Positions 1 through 13,508 of a stretch of 64,000 nucleotides of DNA are shown here, piece by piece. The stretch covers positions 1 to 64,000 of the forward strand of contig NXFV01000221.1 of assembly GCA_002803225.1 (NCBI GenBank), written 5' to 3'. Each line of letters begins with the position of its first letter. The first letter of the stretch is position 1. The stretch is from Gamarada debralockiae (taxonomy: Eukaryota; Ascomycota; Leotiomycetes; Helotiales; Hyphodiscaceae). Below the pieces are notes generated by a model, which saw only the letters and a program-made list of their open reading frames with translations, did no database searches and had not been told where the DNA came from. The position numbers and the translations under genes were made by a program.

Positions 1-332
1 AGAAACCCCTGTTTCGCTAACAACTTTTCGGCCAGATAGGTAGTAGTACGCCGCAATGATTGGTGCGAGATAGGTACCACCTTCCCGAAGTACCTCTGAC
101 CGTGTTCCGGCTGAATGCTGCACTGAGAACGTTTGCCGATACATCGGCTTAAGTCACTTTCGGAATGTCCCCGGACGTAAATGTTACTTATCAGTTCGGG
201 TGGTACGTACTCAGCCAAGGGCCCACATTTCTCGAACGATTGGAGAAGTACTTATACTTTGAAGGCCCCGAGTATGAATGCGTGGAAGTCAAATTTTATT
301 TATATTTTGGTGAGAGAACAAAATTAGTTGAG
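1..332. other. Left edge and 5' flank of the methyltransferase gene
   Basis: I see no gene. An open frame enters from position 165 on the plus strand, but its first part lies upstream of the best start codon at 333 and has no recognisable content. The segment probably holds the promoter and 5' leader of the methyltransferase gene. Confidence 0.4.
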
Positions 333-1802
333 ATGACTGAGCCCCAAACTACTGCTCTCGATGCCGAGGCTGACGACTACGACAATGATTCCTCTCTTGG
401 GGATGACGCGCCCACAAGCTCAACCACCTCAATCGGTTCTTCAATCATGAAGTACAGAGAGGAGAATGGTAGAACGTACCATGCAGTAAGTAAATTTCAG
501 AGTAATTCATTTCCTATTCCGCGGCATTTCACGAATTATACTCCCGAATTCTGCTCTGAGAGGGATGTCTTTGAAGTTGAGCTCTCTCTCACAATCCCGC
601 TACCTCTTCGGATCTGTTGTTCTTCCCTTATCCAGCATATACTGACTCCGAGATCTTACAGTACAAGGTAACATTCGTCGCAGGTTCAATCCGTCCACAC
701 AACTCAAGTGACTAATTCCCAATCGATAGGACGGCGCATACGTCTTCCCAAACGACGAGACAGAGAACCACCGTCTCGACCTACAACATCATGAATGGAA
801 TCTCACCCTGAGCGGGAAACTGTACATCGCACCCCTCCCCAAGAAGCTCCACCGAGTCCTCGACGTCGGCACAGGAACCGGTATCTGGGCCATCGACTTC
901 GCAGATGAGCATCCAGAAGCTTCCGTCATCGGAGTGGATCTGAGTCCCAGTAAGAAATGCCCCGAGTACATAAAAACGACACTCTTTCTCCCTCTTTTAA
1001 GCAACAATTGATTCTAAGATTCTCGCAGTCCAACCCGGCTTCATCCCACCCAACCTCTCCTTCCAAATCGACGACATCGAAGAACCGTGGACTTTCAAAG
1101 GGAAGTTCGATTTCATATACAGCCGCATGATGATAGGTTCCCTGGCCAATGTGCCGCGCTTCATGGAACAAGCGTTTGAGAACCTCAACCCCGGGGGCAT
1201 TTTAGAGATGGGGGAGGTGTGCTATCCCGTGAAGATGAACGATGGAGAATTTCCCAAGGATTCCGCTCTGGAGAAATGGTATGATTGTTTTTGTGTAGTG
1301 AGTGAGGATTGAAGTGAGGATTGATTGCTAATGGAGGGAAGAGGGATAGGTCAACGCTATTCATGGAAGCATGTTTGAAAATAGGCCGCAAAGCAGATTG
1401 CGCGACGTTCTATAAGGAGCAGATGATTACGGCAGGCTTCGTGGATGTAGTGGAAAAGAAATACGTTTGGCCGTCAAATCGATGGCCCAAAGATAAGAAG
1501 CTGAAAGAGATTGGTGAGTAACGTTCCTCTCTGGAACCAAGATTGTTTTGCTGAGAAAGGGATGGTAGGGATGTGGCAAAACGAGAATTTGTGTAGTGGT
1601 CTTGAAGCATTTAGCGTGGGACTCTTCACGAGAGTTCTGGGGTGGACGAAAGAAGAGCTGGATGTCCACCTAGCCCAGGTCAGGAAGGAAATAAAGGATA
1701 CGAAGATTCATTCTTATGTTGATGTGTGAGTACGTCTTTTAAATGTTTCGATCTAGCATTGACTGGAGTAGATATGTTGTTTATGGGAAGAAACCGGAAT
1801 AA
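333..1802 (+). CDS. LaeA-like SAM-dependent methyltransferase
   Basis: Class I SAM-dependent methyltransferase of the fungal LaeA-like family, whose best-known member acts as a nuclear regulator of secondary metabolism; many paralogues are uncharacterised. My model has seven exons: 333-485, 662-667, 730-949, 1029-1278, 1350-1513, 1569-1725 and 1772-1802, giving 326 aa, the usual family length. The start at 333 precedes an acidic low-complexity leader, then the family motif YREENGRTYHAYKDGAY. Motif I (VLDVGTGTG) is at residues 96-104, followed by an acidic residue after strand 2 and FDFIYSRMM. The C-terminus ends in YVVYGKKPE, as is typical. All intron phases agree. Exon 2 is only 6 nt (Tyr-Lys), which is needed to complete the conserved motif. 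The specific substrate cannot be read from sequence. No biosynthetic cluster surrounds it. Confidence 0.88.
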
Positions 1803-2365
1803 GCTCAGGAAGGACAAGGATTTTGCACTTTGGCTCAAACTCGATCTCTGTAGATCGAACAGTCCCGATATATTGACCAACCATGACTTGGGCATTCCAC
1901 GCACACCATATAAGGTAGTTTTTGAAACCCCAAACTAATTGTGGCTCGCAAGGTGACTTCACCAATATTGAATCAATTTGATCCACCTTTCCAGCAGCTG
2001 CCGATACATCCCTCTGCGATATGAATAGCACACCGGCTTGTAACGAATCTCAAAGGCTTCTATCCGAGGCGGACGGTGAATCGTTCAACTGTTGGGAGTG
2101 ACTGGATTCTGGCTCATATGAAGTAGATACGATGGCTCTATCATACTGAATGTTTGAAGCAAGACAGAATTTTTGCGACGTAAGAAGAGCAATGGTATTC
2201 ATTGATCTATCATAAAGCATTGCATCATCTAGGATGTCATAGAAACGCAGATCTACATTTACGCCAGGAAGAGCAAGAAGCGACTCCACCATTTGGAGAC
2301 CGCTGCAAAGGTATCACAAGGAAACTTCTACCTCAGAGACGACTACTGACTGAGAGTAGGTCAGC
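1803..2365. other. Convergent intergenic region
   Basis: Spacer between the 3' ends of the methyltransferase gene (plus) and the sulfhydrylase gene (minus). Short open frames occur on both strands, but none has a family signature or splice-consistent extension. It probably holds both 3' UTRs. Confidence 0.5.
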
Positions 2366-4095
<1,730 letters not shown>

Positions 4096-5803
4096 TGCGA
4101 CAGTGCGTGGTGTTTTCTGTGGTTTGTGAAGATTTGTAGACTCGAATTGAGGGGTTTTGTAGAAGAAAAGGTTGTGAGAAGAAGTCGTCCCTCAGGAATG
4201 TTTGTGGAGAGATGAACGTGGGGTAAAAAATGACACCATACCGGGCTAACTGTTAGAGTAAATGGCTTTGAATGAACCAATCCGATGATCGCATGGTTTT
4301 GGGTACTGGTCATCCAACCACCTAGAGTACATGTTCTTACCTCTTTAGATACAAGGTGCTGCGTCGCCGGCCGAAGCCGGTGAAGATGCAGGTGAGTGAG
4401 TTGTGGACGTGGATGAAGTGAGGGTTGAGCAGGGGCTAATCTTACGTGGGCAAGGCTATCACTATTTAATTAGGCCTTTCGAGGTCTCGAATAGCCTTTG
4501 ACCCTGACTCAGCAGGATGAGGAGGGGTCACAGAGTGGCCTCAAGAACTTCTTTGAAGACGATATTTTCTTAGGGCAATCGGAAAAACTGGCGTCCCGCA
4601 CGCAATTTTAGGTTTTCTAAGCGTTTGAACTAGCGAGGCAAAACTTCACCACTCACTGCTGGCCGTTCGAACGCTATAAAAAGCATCGAGAAACCTCGCG
4701 TCATACGGTTGTTTCTTCTTTCTGTCAGCCGTCCATGCGACCTTTCGGTCCAGAAATACTTGATACGCGCATCGCACTGGCTCTCCGATCAAATCTGCAG
4801 CGTCAAAACTCAACGCGGCAGTCTCAGCACGACATCCACAGGGTCTGTAATGATCGCCATTTTCTGAGAAACTGCAGGCGCGCAGGAGCAACAACCTTTT
4901 GACTTTCTTTATTCTCCTTGGCTGCCGGGAAGATCGAGCAACTCTGAAGATACCAAGCCTCATGCAAGACCGGGCGAGTGTCTTTGTCCTTATGTATTTG
5001 GTATCGAGACTTCTGGGCTTCAATTGGCATGTTGGATGTTTGTTTCGTCGAGTGCGCATTGTCACCACCAAGACCTTCCAAGCCCAAGCATCCACCGGCA
5101 ACGTTCACAGTGAAACTCTCACTCAGTGTGAGCTCTTTTTTTGATGGGCTGATGGAGTGGAACAGCAAAACATGCAGCGACAACAGTAAAATCTTGGCCC
5201 TTCGAGTGACCACGAGATCATTAGCCACATCTTCAACTCCTCGTCGACCCCTACACAACCAATCGCAATCGTTACTCCGTACTGTATTAATCTGGAATCA
5301 AGCATCGGCCTCCACTTAGCTAACACCCAGATCCTGGGGAAATAATCAGCAAGGCCTCCTTGTTGTCGTGGTCAGACATCATTCGTTTGCCGGGCATTTT
5401 ATTGGGTGATCTCGCCCCCTTATTGGACTGTGGCTGCATCAAGCACAGGTCATTTCTGCAAGGTCCCGTTTCAACCAAATTATGCACCCATCTCCTATCA
5501 TTATCAGGTAGGAACCCCCGCCGGAATTCTCACACCTCTCAAGTAGTCGCGTAATTGCACTTTTATTGAAGAGGTGGTCTGCGACTTCCCTTTTAAAATT
5601 TCTCTTCTCATTTTCAAACCTTCCCCCACTTGAACTCGACTTCCTTCCTCGAACACATTCCGATTCTTTCACTCTTTCTACGCGCGCACCAGTTGCAGCA
5701 GCTACTCAATTTTACAACAACTGCGTCTACCACGAGATTGAAGTCGACGAGAACGAGACCAAGAATACCCGAAATTACGATACCCTGAAGAAAGAAACAA
5801 AAA
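4096..5803. other. 1.7-kb divergent intergenic region
   Basis: Upstream of both the sulfhydrylase (minus) and the MARVEL gene (plus), so it should contain both promoters. Two overlapping minus-strand open frames at 4646-5258 (144-151 codons) read plausibly as protein but match no family I know and lack a convincing start or splice pattern. The stretch just before 5804 is pyrimidine-rich, as is common in fungal promoters. Confidence 0.4.
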
Positions 5804-6413
5804 ATGGCGTTCGGATTACTACTTCCTTTGAGAATCGCTCAAGGCATCTTTGCTGTTGTGGTCGTTGGTCTATCAGGATATGGTATGTCGATGGCACCAT
5901 GCTCGAGTGCATGACCGTTGCTGATGAGTAGAACAGTCGCCCACTGGTACGATGCCGACACCCTCACCGCATCACCCTCCCAAATCAACTTCCTGATCTT
6001 CGTCCCTATCTTCTCCTTCATCTCCCTCGCCTACCTCGAAATCACACCCCGCTTCCTCTCCAAAGGTACATTCTTCCCCTTTCCCATCTCTCCCATTCAA
6101 ACCAAACTAACAAACCCCAGCATCTCACCCATACGCACACCTAACTTTCGAAGTCCTCAACTCCCTCTTCTACTTCGCCGGCTTCGTCGCGCTCGCGACC
6201 TTCCTTGGAAAGCTCCTCTTCTGCCGCGGCTCCGTCTGCGCTGCTGCTCGCGCTGACACCGTATTCGCTGCCTTCTCTTGGGTCTTGTGGACCAGCTCAT
6301 CCGCTATTTTGGGAATGGAACTCTTTAAGGGTGGATTGAAGAGTCTGAAGGGCGCAAAGACGGATGAGGTTGCTAAGACGGCTATGAAGGAGGAGAGACC
6401 TACGGGTGTTTGA
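5804..6413 (+). CDS. MARVEL-domain membrane protein, NCE102-like
   Basis: Small four-helix membrane protein of the MARVEL type. Its characterised relative, yeast Nce102, helps organise eisosome/MCC plasma-membrane domains and senses sphingolipids. Three exons: 5804-5882, 5937-6065 and 6121-6413, phases consistent, 166 aa. Hydrophobic segments appear at about residues 5-28, 40-60, 72-95 and 115-140, with Cys residues in the loop between helices 3 and 4 (LLFCRGSVCAAARAD). The C-terminal tail is charged and cytosolic (GLKSLKGAKTDEVAK). The start codon sits in an A-rich context (aaaaaATGG). The length is normal for the family. The exact assignment NCE102 versus another MARVEL paralogue is less sure than the domain. 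Confidence 0.87.
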
Positions 6414-9100
6414 CTCCCTGAGCACGTGCACATTCATTGGACGAAGGGTGATGGAAGTGTCGCGTGATGGAGTCAGGTTTAAGGAAAAGGGAGGTGAGAG
6501 GTCTTGATGATCTTGGGTGTATGGAGGGTTATGGGAGGAGCGGCTTCATGTTAATTGAATTGCTTTGTGCGTATGGAAAGGTGTATTATGGCGATATGAT
6601 ATGATGGGATGAGAGGGCGGGATTATTGGACCAACTGGACAGAACAGCAGCGTGGACTGGTTGTTCTGTCTGGGTTTGCAGTGCAATAGATAATGAATTG
6701 ATATGATAGATTCTTGTTTACCAGGTGGTGTCTCAGCTGCGTATCAATTATATTCCTTGTCCAGAACATCAGCAAATCTGTTATCACCAGGACATGGGAA
6801 GTTAAGAAGTGCTCAATATCAAACGGCGTCTCAGCTATCCCGGCCGCCTCCCCCTTTTATTTCGTTGGACAGAACAACTTCAGCGAATGAACTGAGTACC
6901 GTAAGGCCTCATCAGAGATGGACGTTGATACTGATGGTGTTTCGATGCTATCGGCGGAGCCTCGTCGTGCTCTTAGGAAGTAGTAACCTTCAAGTTTTCT
7001 CTTAGGCTGAGCAAATAAGGGTTCTTCATCGAAGAAGCCTTGTACTCCACCACAGGTACTGACAATCGACAGCGAAAAACATTATCAACAACAAGAAACA
7101 TTATCGACAACAATAAAAACCATCGATACGAAAAACCACTTCAATACCTAAATCTATCATCATGCCCTCGAAGACATTCCTTGTTTGTCTCTCCTGAGCG
7201 GTTCTTAGACTAGTTCTGAATGAGTATGGAGTCACCAACAACACTCTTACTACGACCTCCAAGCTGCAAGGCGACTCCTCGCAGGGTCGTCTTCGCGTCA
7301 CCAGTTTGTTTGTGGTGCCCTGTTCTTTGAAAGAGGCGCCGTATTTAACCCCTCAGGTCGTTCCAATGTAGAAGTAGATGGGTGGTGTGAATTGCAAGTC
7401 TGATTTGAGCAATCTGAAAGGTCCGCAGATGGAGAGGACTTTCTGGTTCTGAGTTACTAGGTTCTTTGGAGCAATTTGAAACTTAAAGTTATGGAAGTCC
7501 AGGTCCACAAATTGTAACCGGTAACTTGTATTCAGCGATTCGGGATCTATGTATATAGCGTTCATGTCTATGCTCACTTCTTGATGATTCTGTCGAAATT
7601 GTGCAGTGAATTCGAGAAACCAAAGCATAAAAAGTGGCTGCGACTAGTTTATATTTTTCCTCCCGCAGCTAGAAAGTCGATTGTTAGATATCTCAATATG
7701 CATTCGCTAGCGCAGCTGCATCATCCCCCGCTGTTGCTAATATCTCAGCATCATGGCAGGGTGGTCGTTCAAGCTGACAGTACCTGTTACTGAAGATAGG
7801 AGATGCCCTGGAAGGACGGTTGCTGGGATATGTATACGTAATATAATAGACTTGTCGCTGTTGAAGCCTTTGGGTGTTCTGGTTGTCGAAAAGTATGACG
7901 CTGTCACGACAGGGTTTAGGGAGAAGACTGGGTCAGTGTGAGAAGGTGTATAAGTGATAGCAAAGAAGAAAGCGTGCCTGTGCTTGTACATTTTCTATCT
8001 GCTTTGGGCATTTCAGGTGCTTTGTAGCCTTTTCAAAGCATTCCGCTGAAGTGAGCAATTCATTATAAGGGTGCAGGGGATATTTAGTATCTCTTGAAGT
8101 CTGCTGGACATCAAATCTATTATTGAGAATCAGAATTTAGTAGTACTTCATGACCAAGAAATGCTCTGGGCTCCTAAAGTGAATAACTCTAAATCCACGT
8201 AATGCCTCAATTAGCGCCTAGATCGAATATAAGAGCTCTCACAGTCGCGTTCGCCGCTACATCCAAGAAGGGATACATCTCTTGGGCTGCGTTGGTCACA
8301 CATCTAAGAGATGCTCAATATGAAGGGTTTCCACACTACCGCAGCTCTACGTACTGACACTGACCAAAGCAACATCCTCCACATATAATACTTATTCAAA
8401 CCCAACCCGAGCCAACAATGAGATAGACCTCGACGACGTGATTAAGATCGACAATGACAACATTAACATTCTGCTGGGTTGCCAATATTCGCACGTCTGG
8501 ACTGCAAAAAAAGAAGGAAAAGAAGGGTGTGCCTGAATTCTTGAGTTCTTTATTCACGGGACTCACAAGTGCTCAAGTACACATGTTTCATTGATGAAGA
8601 GGCGGACTCGTTCGATGGTAGAAGTCTTAATGTTCGAGCCTTGTGCAGAACCAAGATAGGCTGAGCCTATTTTCACTAATGCACTAGCACTCACTTGACC
8701 AATTAATTAATCCTCGGAGCCATTGACAATTTTCAATGGTAACAGTAAGGCAAATGGCGATTGCTTCCTGAGGTGCATGAAAAGAAGCCGTTCTGAAGAG
8801 CTTGAAAGCTCACTCGACTAACTTCAGTATTCTAACATTGGTATCTAAATCGATTTATAATCGCTTTCTAGCACTTGCTATAGCTTAAGTAGGTTTGATC
8901 CTTTCCATCGCACAACTGTGGAAACTCGTTGAAGGAAAGAAGTTCAAGGACAAGAATCCCTAGCCAAACATCAAATCCACGCTAACGCGTCGCTAAACTT
9001 TCCGCTCCCGAAGCTCCACAGCCAAATCAAGCTCCACGACAACTACCTCTTTTCGCCCAGCACCATCTCACCACACCTCTATCTCACCAATACAGCAAAG
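6414..9100. other. 2.7-kb gene-poor region
   Basis: No gene I can support. Two minus-strand open frames, at 7353-7628 and 7737-7991, read like decayed coding DNA; the second contains a motif resembling an arrestin-type N-terminus (PGHLLSSVTGTVSL). They are separated by stops and cannot be joined. The rest has no long frames. About 8940-9100 becomes pyrimidine-rich, consistent with the EMC7 promoter. Confidence 0.35.
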
Positions 9101-9966
9101 ATGCACATCTCAACATCTCTCCTCCCCTTCCTCGCAACCCTCACCTTTGCCGCACACCTCCGAATCCTAATCCCCGCCTCCTCTTCCCTCCCCAACCCAT
9201 CAATCCTCCCACCCACGACCTCCGCATCCCTCACGACCCTCTCCTCAATCATCAAGGCGCCCCTACGCGCCGATAACACCTTCGATTTCCGCAACGTATC
9301 AACCGGCTCCTATCTCCTCGATATCCACTGCGCAACACATAGCTTCGCGCCGCTAAGAGTAGATGTACATGATGGGTTGAAGCTGCAGGATGGGCGGGTG
9401 AAGGATGTAGCTGCTGTGGAGGTGTGGGGGACTTTTAGGGGTAATGAGTGGGGGAATAAGGGGGAGGTTGTTCCTGTGCAGGATGTGGATGGGGATGGAA
9501 AGATTTGGGGCTTTGAGATTAGGGTTGAGGGGGGGAAGGAGTACTTTTTGGAGAGGAGTGGTTGTGAGTTCCCTTGAGGGCGAGAAGGTGCAAATGAGAT
9601 GGATTGCTAATGCGTGGATAGTTTCGCCGTTGAGTCTGTTGAAGAATCCGATGATTCTTATTGCGGGCGTCAGTATGATTATTGTGTTTGGGATGCCATA
9701 TCTTATGGATAACAGTACGTCCCCTATTCCCCTTCACTTCGAGAGTTAGGCTTGCAGATACTGATTGTGTTTGTGCAGTGGATCCCGAACTCCGCGCCGA
9801 ATTCGAAGAGCGTCAAAAATCCTCTGCTCTGTCTGGCGGACGAGCCGCGAACCCATTACAAAACTTTGATGCTGCGGCTTGGTTGGCTGGTTCGAGCAGT
9901 TCGGGGACGAAGAAAACTGAGAGTACTGGGAGGGCGGTGGCAGAGGAGAGAGGAGTTACGAGGTAA
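9101..9966 (+). CDS. EMC7: ER membrane protein complex subunit 7 (EMC7)
   Basis: Subunit of the ER membrane protein complex, which inserts tail-anchored and multipass proteins; EMC7 contributes a lumenal beta-sandwich. Three exons: 9101-9563, 9622-9714 and 9779-9966, phases consistent, 247 aa. A signal peptide covers about residues 1-18 (MHISTSLLPFLATLTFAA). The lumenal domain contains FDFRNVSTGSYLLDIHC, the conserved signature of this family. A single membrane helix follows at about residues 164-185 (NPMILIAGVSMIIVFGMPY), then a cytosolic tail with MDPELRAEFEERQ and a Ser/Gly-rich end. Length and topology match the family. The last exon could splice again at 9965, but a stop follows immediately. 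Confidence 0.9.
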
Positions 9967-10128
9967 GCATACTTGAGAAATTGGAGGACATGAGAAGGAG
10001 TTTGTGTAGACTATGTGTAGGCCAAATAGAAGGATACCAAGAACCACCATGCCCATGGAAAATGTCGATTTGTAAAACGAATGTTGACATTTTGCTTGGA
10101 TTATGTCTCGACCTAATCTGAGTGACAA

Positions 10129-11045
10129 GTGCCAGCAGATCTCCAGTCTCCCAGTCATACAAGGATGCAGCTGCACAATTGCTCGATGGCCCTCATATGC
10201 TGCTGCTTGAAGAGCCCAGACCATACAGTCCGAGGAGCCCCGAATACGACTGGAGGTTATATGGAGCAGAGCGGGTCAGCACCACGCGACCGTTCAGGCA
10301 AGAGTCAAAGTGAGCGTGCTTCCTACCCTCCGTCGTGGAACAGGCCCCAAATTTTCTAATACTACGTAGATAATCCAATTGTTCTGGGAGACGACTATCT
10401 AAGTGACTGCGAAACCGAGGCCGATTGCGGTAGTCAGCGTGCCGAAAGCGCGGAGTCGGACGGCGTCCTTTTTCAGTAGCCCAGAACGACCTTCGACTCG
10501 AGAACTTCAGTGCCTCCTAGTCCCGGAGGATGCCACGATATTAAGCGTAATAACTTCACCGAAACTTCTCAGCACTTATGGCTTGCGAAACAAGACGCCT
10601 CGACGTCCGATTCCATGCGACCTTATAGTCCCTCGAGCGAGCCATTACACGATCGCATCGATGCAGAAGACAACTCCACGGATCACGCCAGATCTGAGGC
10701 CGTGATATCTCATTCCGCTCATCCTTGCAGCCAGTCTTCACGCCGCTCCAGATTGTCACTATTGAACCAGCTCAGTCAAGAGGACCATCTTCAGACTAGT
10801 TGAAACGCAACAGACGAACACGAGCCCGTTCGCCGTCCACTAAGGAGGACCGGGGGCAGAAGGTGAGCGGCGGCAGCGACGGCGACGACGACGATGATGA
10901 CGATGCGCAGTTGCAACAAGAAATAAACAGAGCTGAAGCGGCGCTGACGGCCAAAGACAGTGGTAGCCATCTATCTCACAAAGAGGATGAATGCACAAAG
11001 CCGGCCAGGCGACAGAGTCCTCTTCCCTCCTATTTTTATTTCTAG
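10129..11045 (+). pseudogene. Decayed gene of unknown function
   Basis: Not recognised. Reading open frames across a well-formed intron (10310-10369, donor gtgagc, branch ctaatac, acceptor cgtag) gives a Ser/Asp/Glu-rich protein with an in-frame TAG at 10477-10479, then a further 107 open codons to TGA at 10801-10803. A shifted frame then continues with a basic patch (KRNRRTRARS), an acidic run (seven Asp) and a helical QLQQEINRAEAALTAKD segment until 11045. No clear ATG starts the first frame. The two stops plus a frame change suggest a broken gene, although wrongly guessed introns could explain part of it. The context is the start of the AT-rich accessory island. Confidence 0.35.
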
Positions 11046-11713
11046 CTGCTGCTTTTACGACCTCTTCGGTCACTACCGTAAGAGCTGATGATCATTGCCG
11101 TAGTATTTTATCCCTTCCAGTGTTGTTGTAACACTTCGACTGGAGGCTAAATTTGTGGCTTAGTAACCTTAAAACCAACTTTACGCGAAAATTCGCGTAA
11201 CTCGCAATAGCTAGGCCAATCAGAGCAACCAAATACAGGCAGTTTATGTATTACCTATAAAACGTCCACGATTTACTAAAATACTGAAACTAGAAATTAA
11301 AAGGGGGGTTTGTCTACACGCGAGATTCGACTGAGAGAGGATGCTGGTTTTGGTGTTCTTGTGCACGTACTGTACCATCCCTTCCTATGTGTTACAACAA
11401 CACGGGAAGGGATAATTGCAGGAAACTTATCGCACATGAAGCTGGAGTTATGAACAAGCTTTGGCTTGCTATTGGTTTAATTAAGAGCAAATTTTTCATG
11501 TCGGTTATTGCGGTTGGCTTTGGAATCAAGTCTTTGTTCATAAGGCATCATAGGCATTCTCCTTGGACGGAAGACTTTTATATCAAGATATATCCCTAGG
11601 AAATTTCCACTGAGCCTAACGCCAAGTTTCTTTACTATCTCGTTCTGAATTTCCACTCGAGATCTAAAAGAAATCCGAGTACTTACTACAACCAAGTCAC
11701 CTTCTATTAGAAG
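11046..11713. other. AT-rich spacer at island edge
   Basis: No gene seen. The stretch contains short A/T tracts and a short inverted match near 11375-11410 (gggatggtac / cccttcc). Codon-like content is absent. It probably includes the promoter of the small secreted protein gene at 11714. Confidence 0.4.
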
Positions 11714-12201
11714 ATGCGTTTCGCAATTCTTCTCCTCTCCTTCACCATTACGCACATCGTAGGGCCATGCGAAAATCAGTATATAAGCCTAAAATTTTGA
11801 ATATAGAGAGCTTCCTAACAAAGAAACAGAGCAGACCCTGATGAGGGAATTGGAAATTATTGTTACTGTGAAGGAGATGGTTTGTGGCCTTTCATTTTTT
11901 AACGACGAAGAAGTTACTTTTATTAACAAATTTATCTTTGTAGGCCTATGCTATTTCACTTCTACTAATGGCGAATGCGACCCTCCCGGCGGCTTGTTCG
12001 ACGGTGGTGCATGTCCCATAAAAGGGGTAAGTCCTGGACAATTTTGAGAACAAACAACTTTAAAACCGCTCTTCTGACTTCTGTTAGGAAGTCAAAATGA
12101 GGCAAGAAAACAGTCGGGTCGGGTCGGGTCGGGCCGGGCGGATCAAAACAGAGAAGTCAAACTCACCTTTCATTCGAGAGGGGAAAAAGAAATTCCAATG
12201 A
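11714..12201 (+). CDS. Candidate small secreted cysteine-rich protein
   Basis: Not recognised by family; found by splicing, because no single open frame reveals it. Four exons: 11714-11778, 11830-11879, 11944-12026 and 12088-12201, phases consistent, 103 aa. Exon 1 encodes a typical signal peptide (MRFAILLLSFTITHIVG). The mature part has six Cys: one after the signal peptide, then YCYC, LCYF, ECDPP and ACPIKG, giving an effector-like spacing. Introns have fungal donors (gtatat, gtttgt, gtaagt) and branch-like cctaac, attaac and ctgac. The C-terminal exon is basic, Cys-free and overlaps a GGGTC tandem repeat, so it is the least certain; if the last intron is retained the protein ends six codons after ACPIKG, at 12047. 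Secretion is inferred. Biological role unknown. Confidence 0.5.
12116..12141. repeat. GGGTC pentanucleotide tandem repeat
   Basis: Three to four copies of gggtc, the last degraded to gggcc, lie in otherwise AT-rich DNA. The repeat falls in the proposed last exon of the small secreted protein gene. Confidence 0.8.
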
Positions 12202-12639
12202 GAGCCTGCCTACAGTATTCAGAGAACTCAGACCCCTCTACCTTGTTTGTCCATCCACCAACTCTGTGCATCCTCTTTGTACCACCATGATTGAAAGAAG
12301 TCAGGCAGGATTCGAGTCGAGAGCCAGTGTGGTCCGTAAACAATAGATTTAAGCCAGACTGTCAGGCCAAACGCACTGACACAATCGCTTATTCGTTGAT
12401 GAACGATGCCCAGCATTAGCTTTCACAACATGGCAAAATGATTCATGATTTAGAAAAAATCATACTTCTGATAAAATACAACAGGATCCATATCTTCGCA
12501 ATTGCATCTCCCTCTTCTATTATCTTGAAACATGGTCGGGCATTGTTCGGCTCACACTCCAGAGTCTGAGAGCAGCAGCCCGAGACGCCTCTCCCGTAGC
12601 GCCGGTGAGCTTGAAGTAGAAATGCTGAAATGCTGAATT
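12202..12639. other. Spacer between two secreted-protein loci
   Basis: No complete gene seen. A short frame beginning ATG at 12532 (Ser/Arg-rich, about 34 codons) might be the first exon of the decayed locus downstream, but no signal peptide is visible. Confidence 0.35.
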
Positions 12640-13508
12640 CAATGATAGCAAGCAGTTGAAAGCAAGGTTATAACGGAATGGCTACCGGATACCTCGATTA
12701 ACTTACATACTGTAGCTACCGGGATTGCAGCTGTTACCGTAGACGTCGATAAGGCGGGGGCCTATGGACAAGAATTCGATGCTAGCTACGTCCGGTAGGC
12801 GCAATTTGTGGTCAAAGTTCCAGAAACCGATGATGTAAATGGAGGAGCAACAGTACCATCACAGCCCACCTGAGTGTAAAGAACTTTGTTTCAAGCGTCA
12901 GCGTAAACGTGATAAGAGATATAGTCAGCAGAGGTTTCACCGAGATCGATGCTTTCGCGCTCTTTGATAAAGTGCTACTTCACGAAGTAAGTGAAAAGCA
13001 TCATTTTGTACAATGTTCAACAGTCGACTGATAAGGTGTAATCTAGTTGACTCACGCCAATAATTTACATCCCACGGAGGATGTTCCTTACAATGGGGTA
13101 AAGACCTATGGTAATATCAACTTCAAGAATTCTAGTTGAGCTACAACTAACTTGCGTCCTCTCTAGGATGGAATTTGGCGGTAGAGCTCGCCGCCAATGT
13201 CGTGACTGACTACAGTAACCCCCCCTCCCAAAGTCCATGGACCAGAGTGGAATGCCGGTAAGATCAACCCTAATCAAGTCCTGGACCTAGAAGGTAGATC
13301 AGTGCTGATTTGGTGTATTTCAGACTCCTGGGCTCTGATGGGAAGCAGTTGTTATGGGATTCAACAGGGAACAATGATCGGTATCAACGAGGATGGTAGC
13401 CTTCAAACCAGCACCTCTGCGCCCCCTGAATCTTCTAAGCTCCTCTTGCGCGATATGCTGGAAGAATTGGATAGTAGACACCTATTGACAGGGATACCTT
13501 CTTTGTGA
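12640..13508 (+). pseudogene. Secreted M35/lysine-endopeptidase-like zinc metallopeptidase, frameshifted
   Basis: Fragments of a fungal secreted zincin. Exon A ends at 12986 in FDKVLLHE; intron 12987-13046; exon B 13047-13110 begins LTHANN, so splicing creates the zinc-binding HELTH motif (HExxH). Exon B continues through TEDVPYNGVKTYG, resembling the third-ligand region of aspzincin-like enzymes. Exon C (13167-13257) encodes WNLAVELAA, and exon D (13324-13508) NADSWALMGSSCYG, a typical family C-terminus. Between them a run of seven C (13219-13225) puts the frame out by one; six C would restore agreement, so I read a frameshift there or a sequencing error. Upstream, 12650-12875 is nearly open, with a TAG and no recognisable family content. 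No signal peptide was found. Confidence 0.6.

Noticed and set aside
4646..5258. Overlapping minus-strand open frames between the sulfhydrylase and the MARVEL gene
   Set aside because: No family signature, no convincing start or splice pattern, and the region should be a divergent promoter.
7353..7991. Arrestin-like fragment on the minus strand
   Set aside because: Only one short motif fits; the two frames are separated by stops and no start, second domain or splice model could be found.
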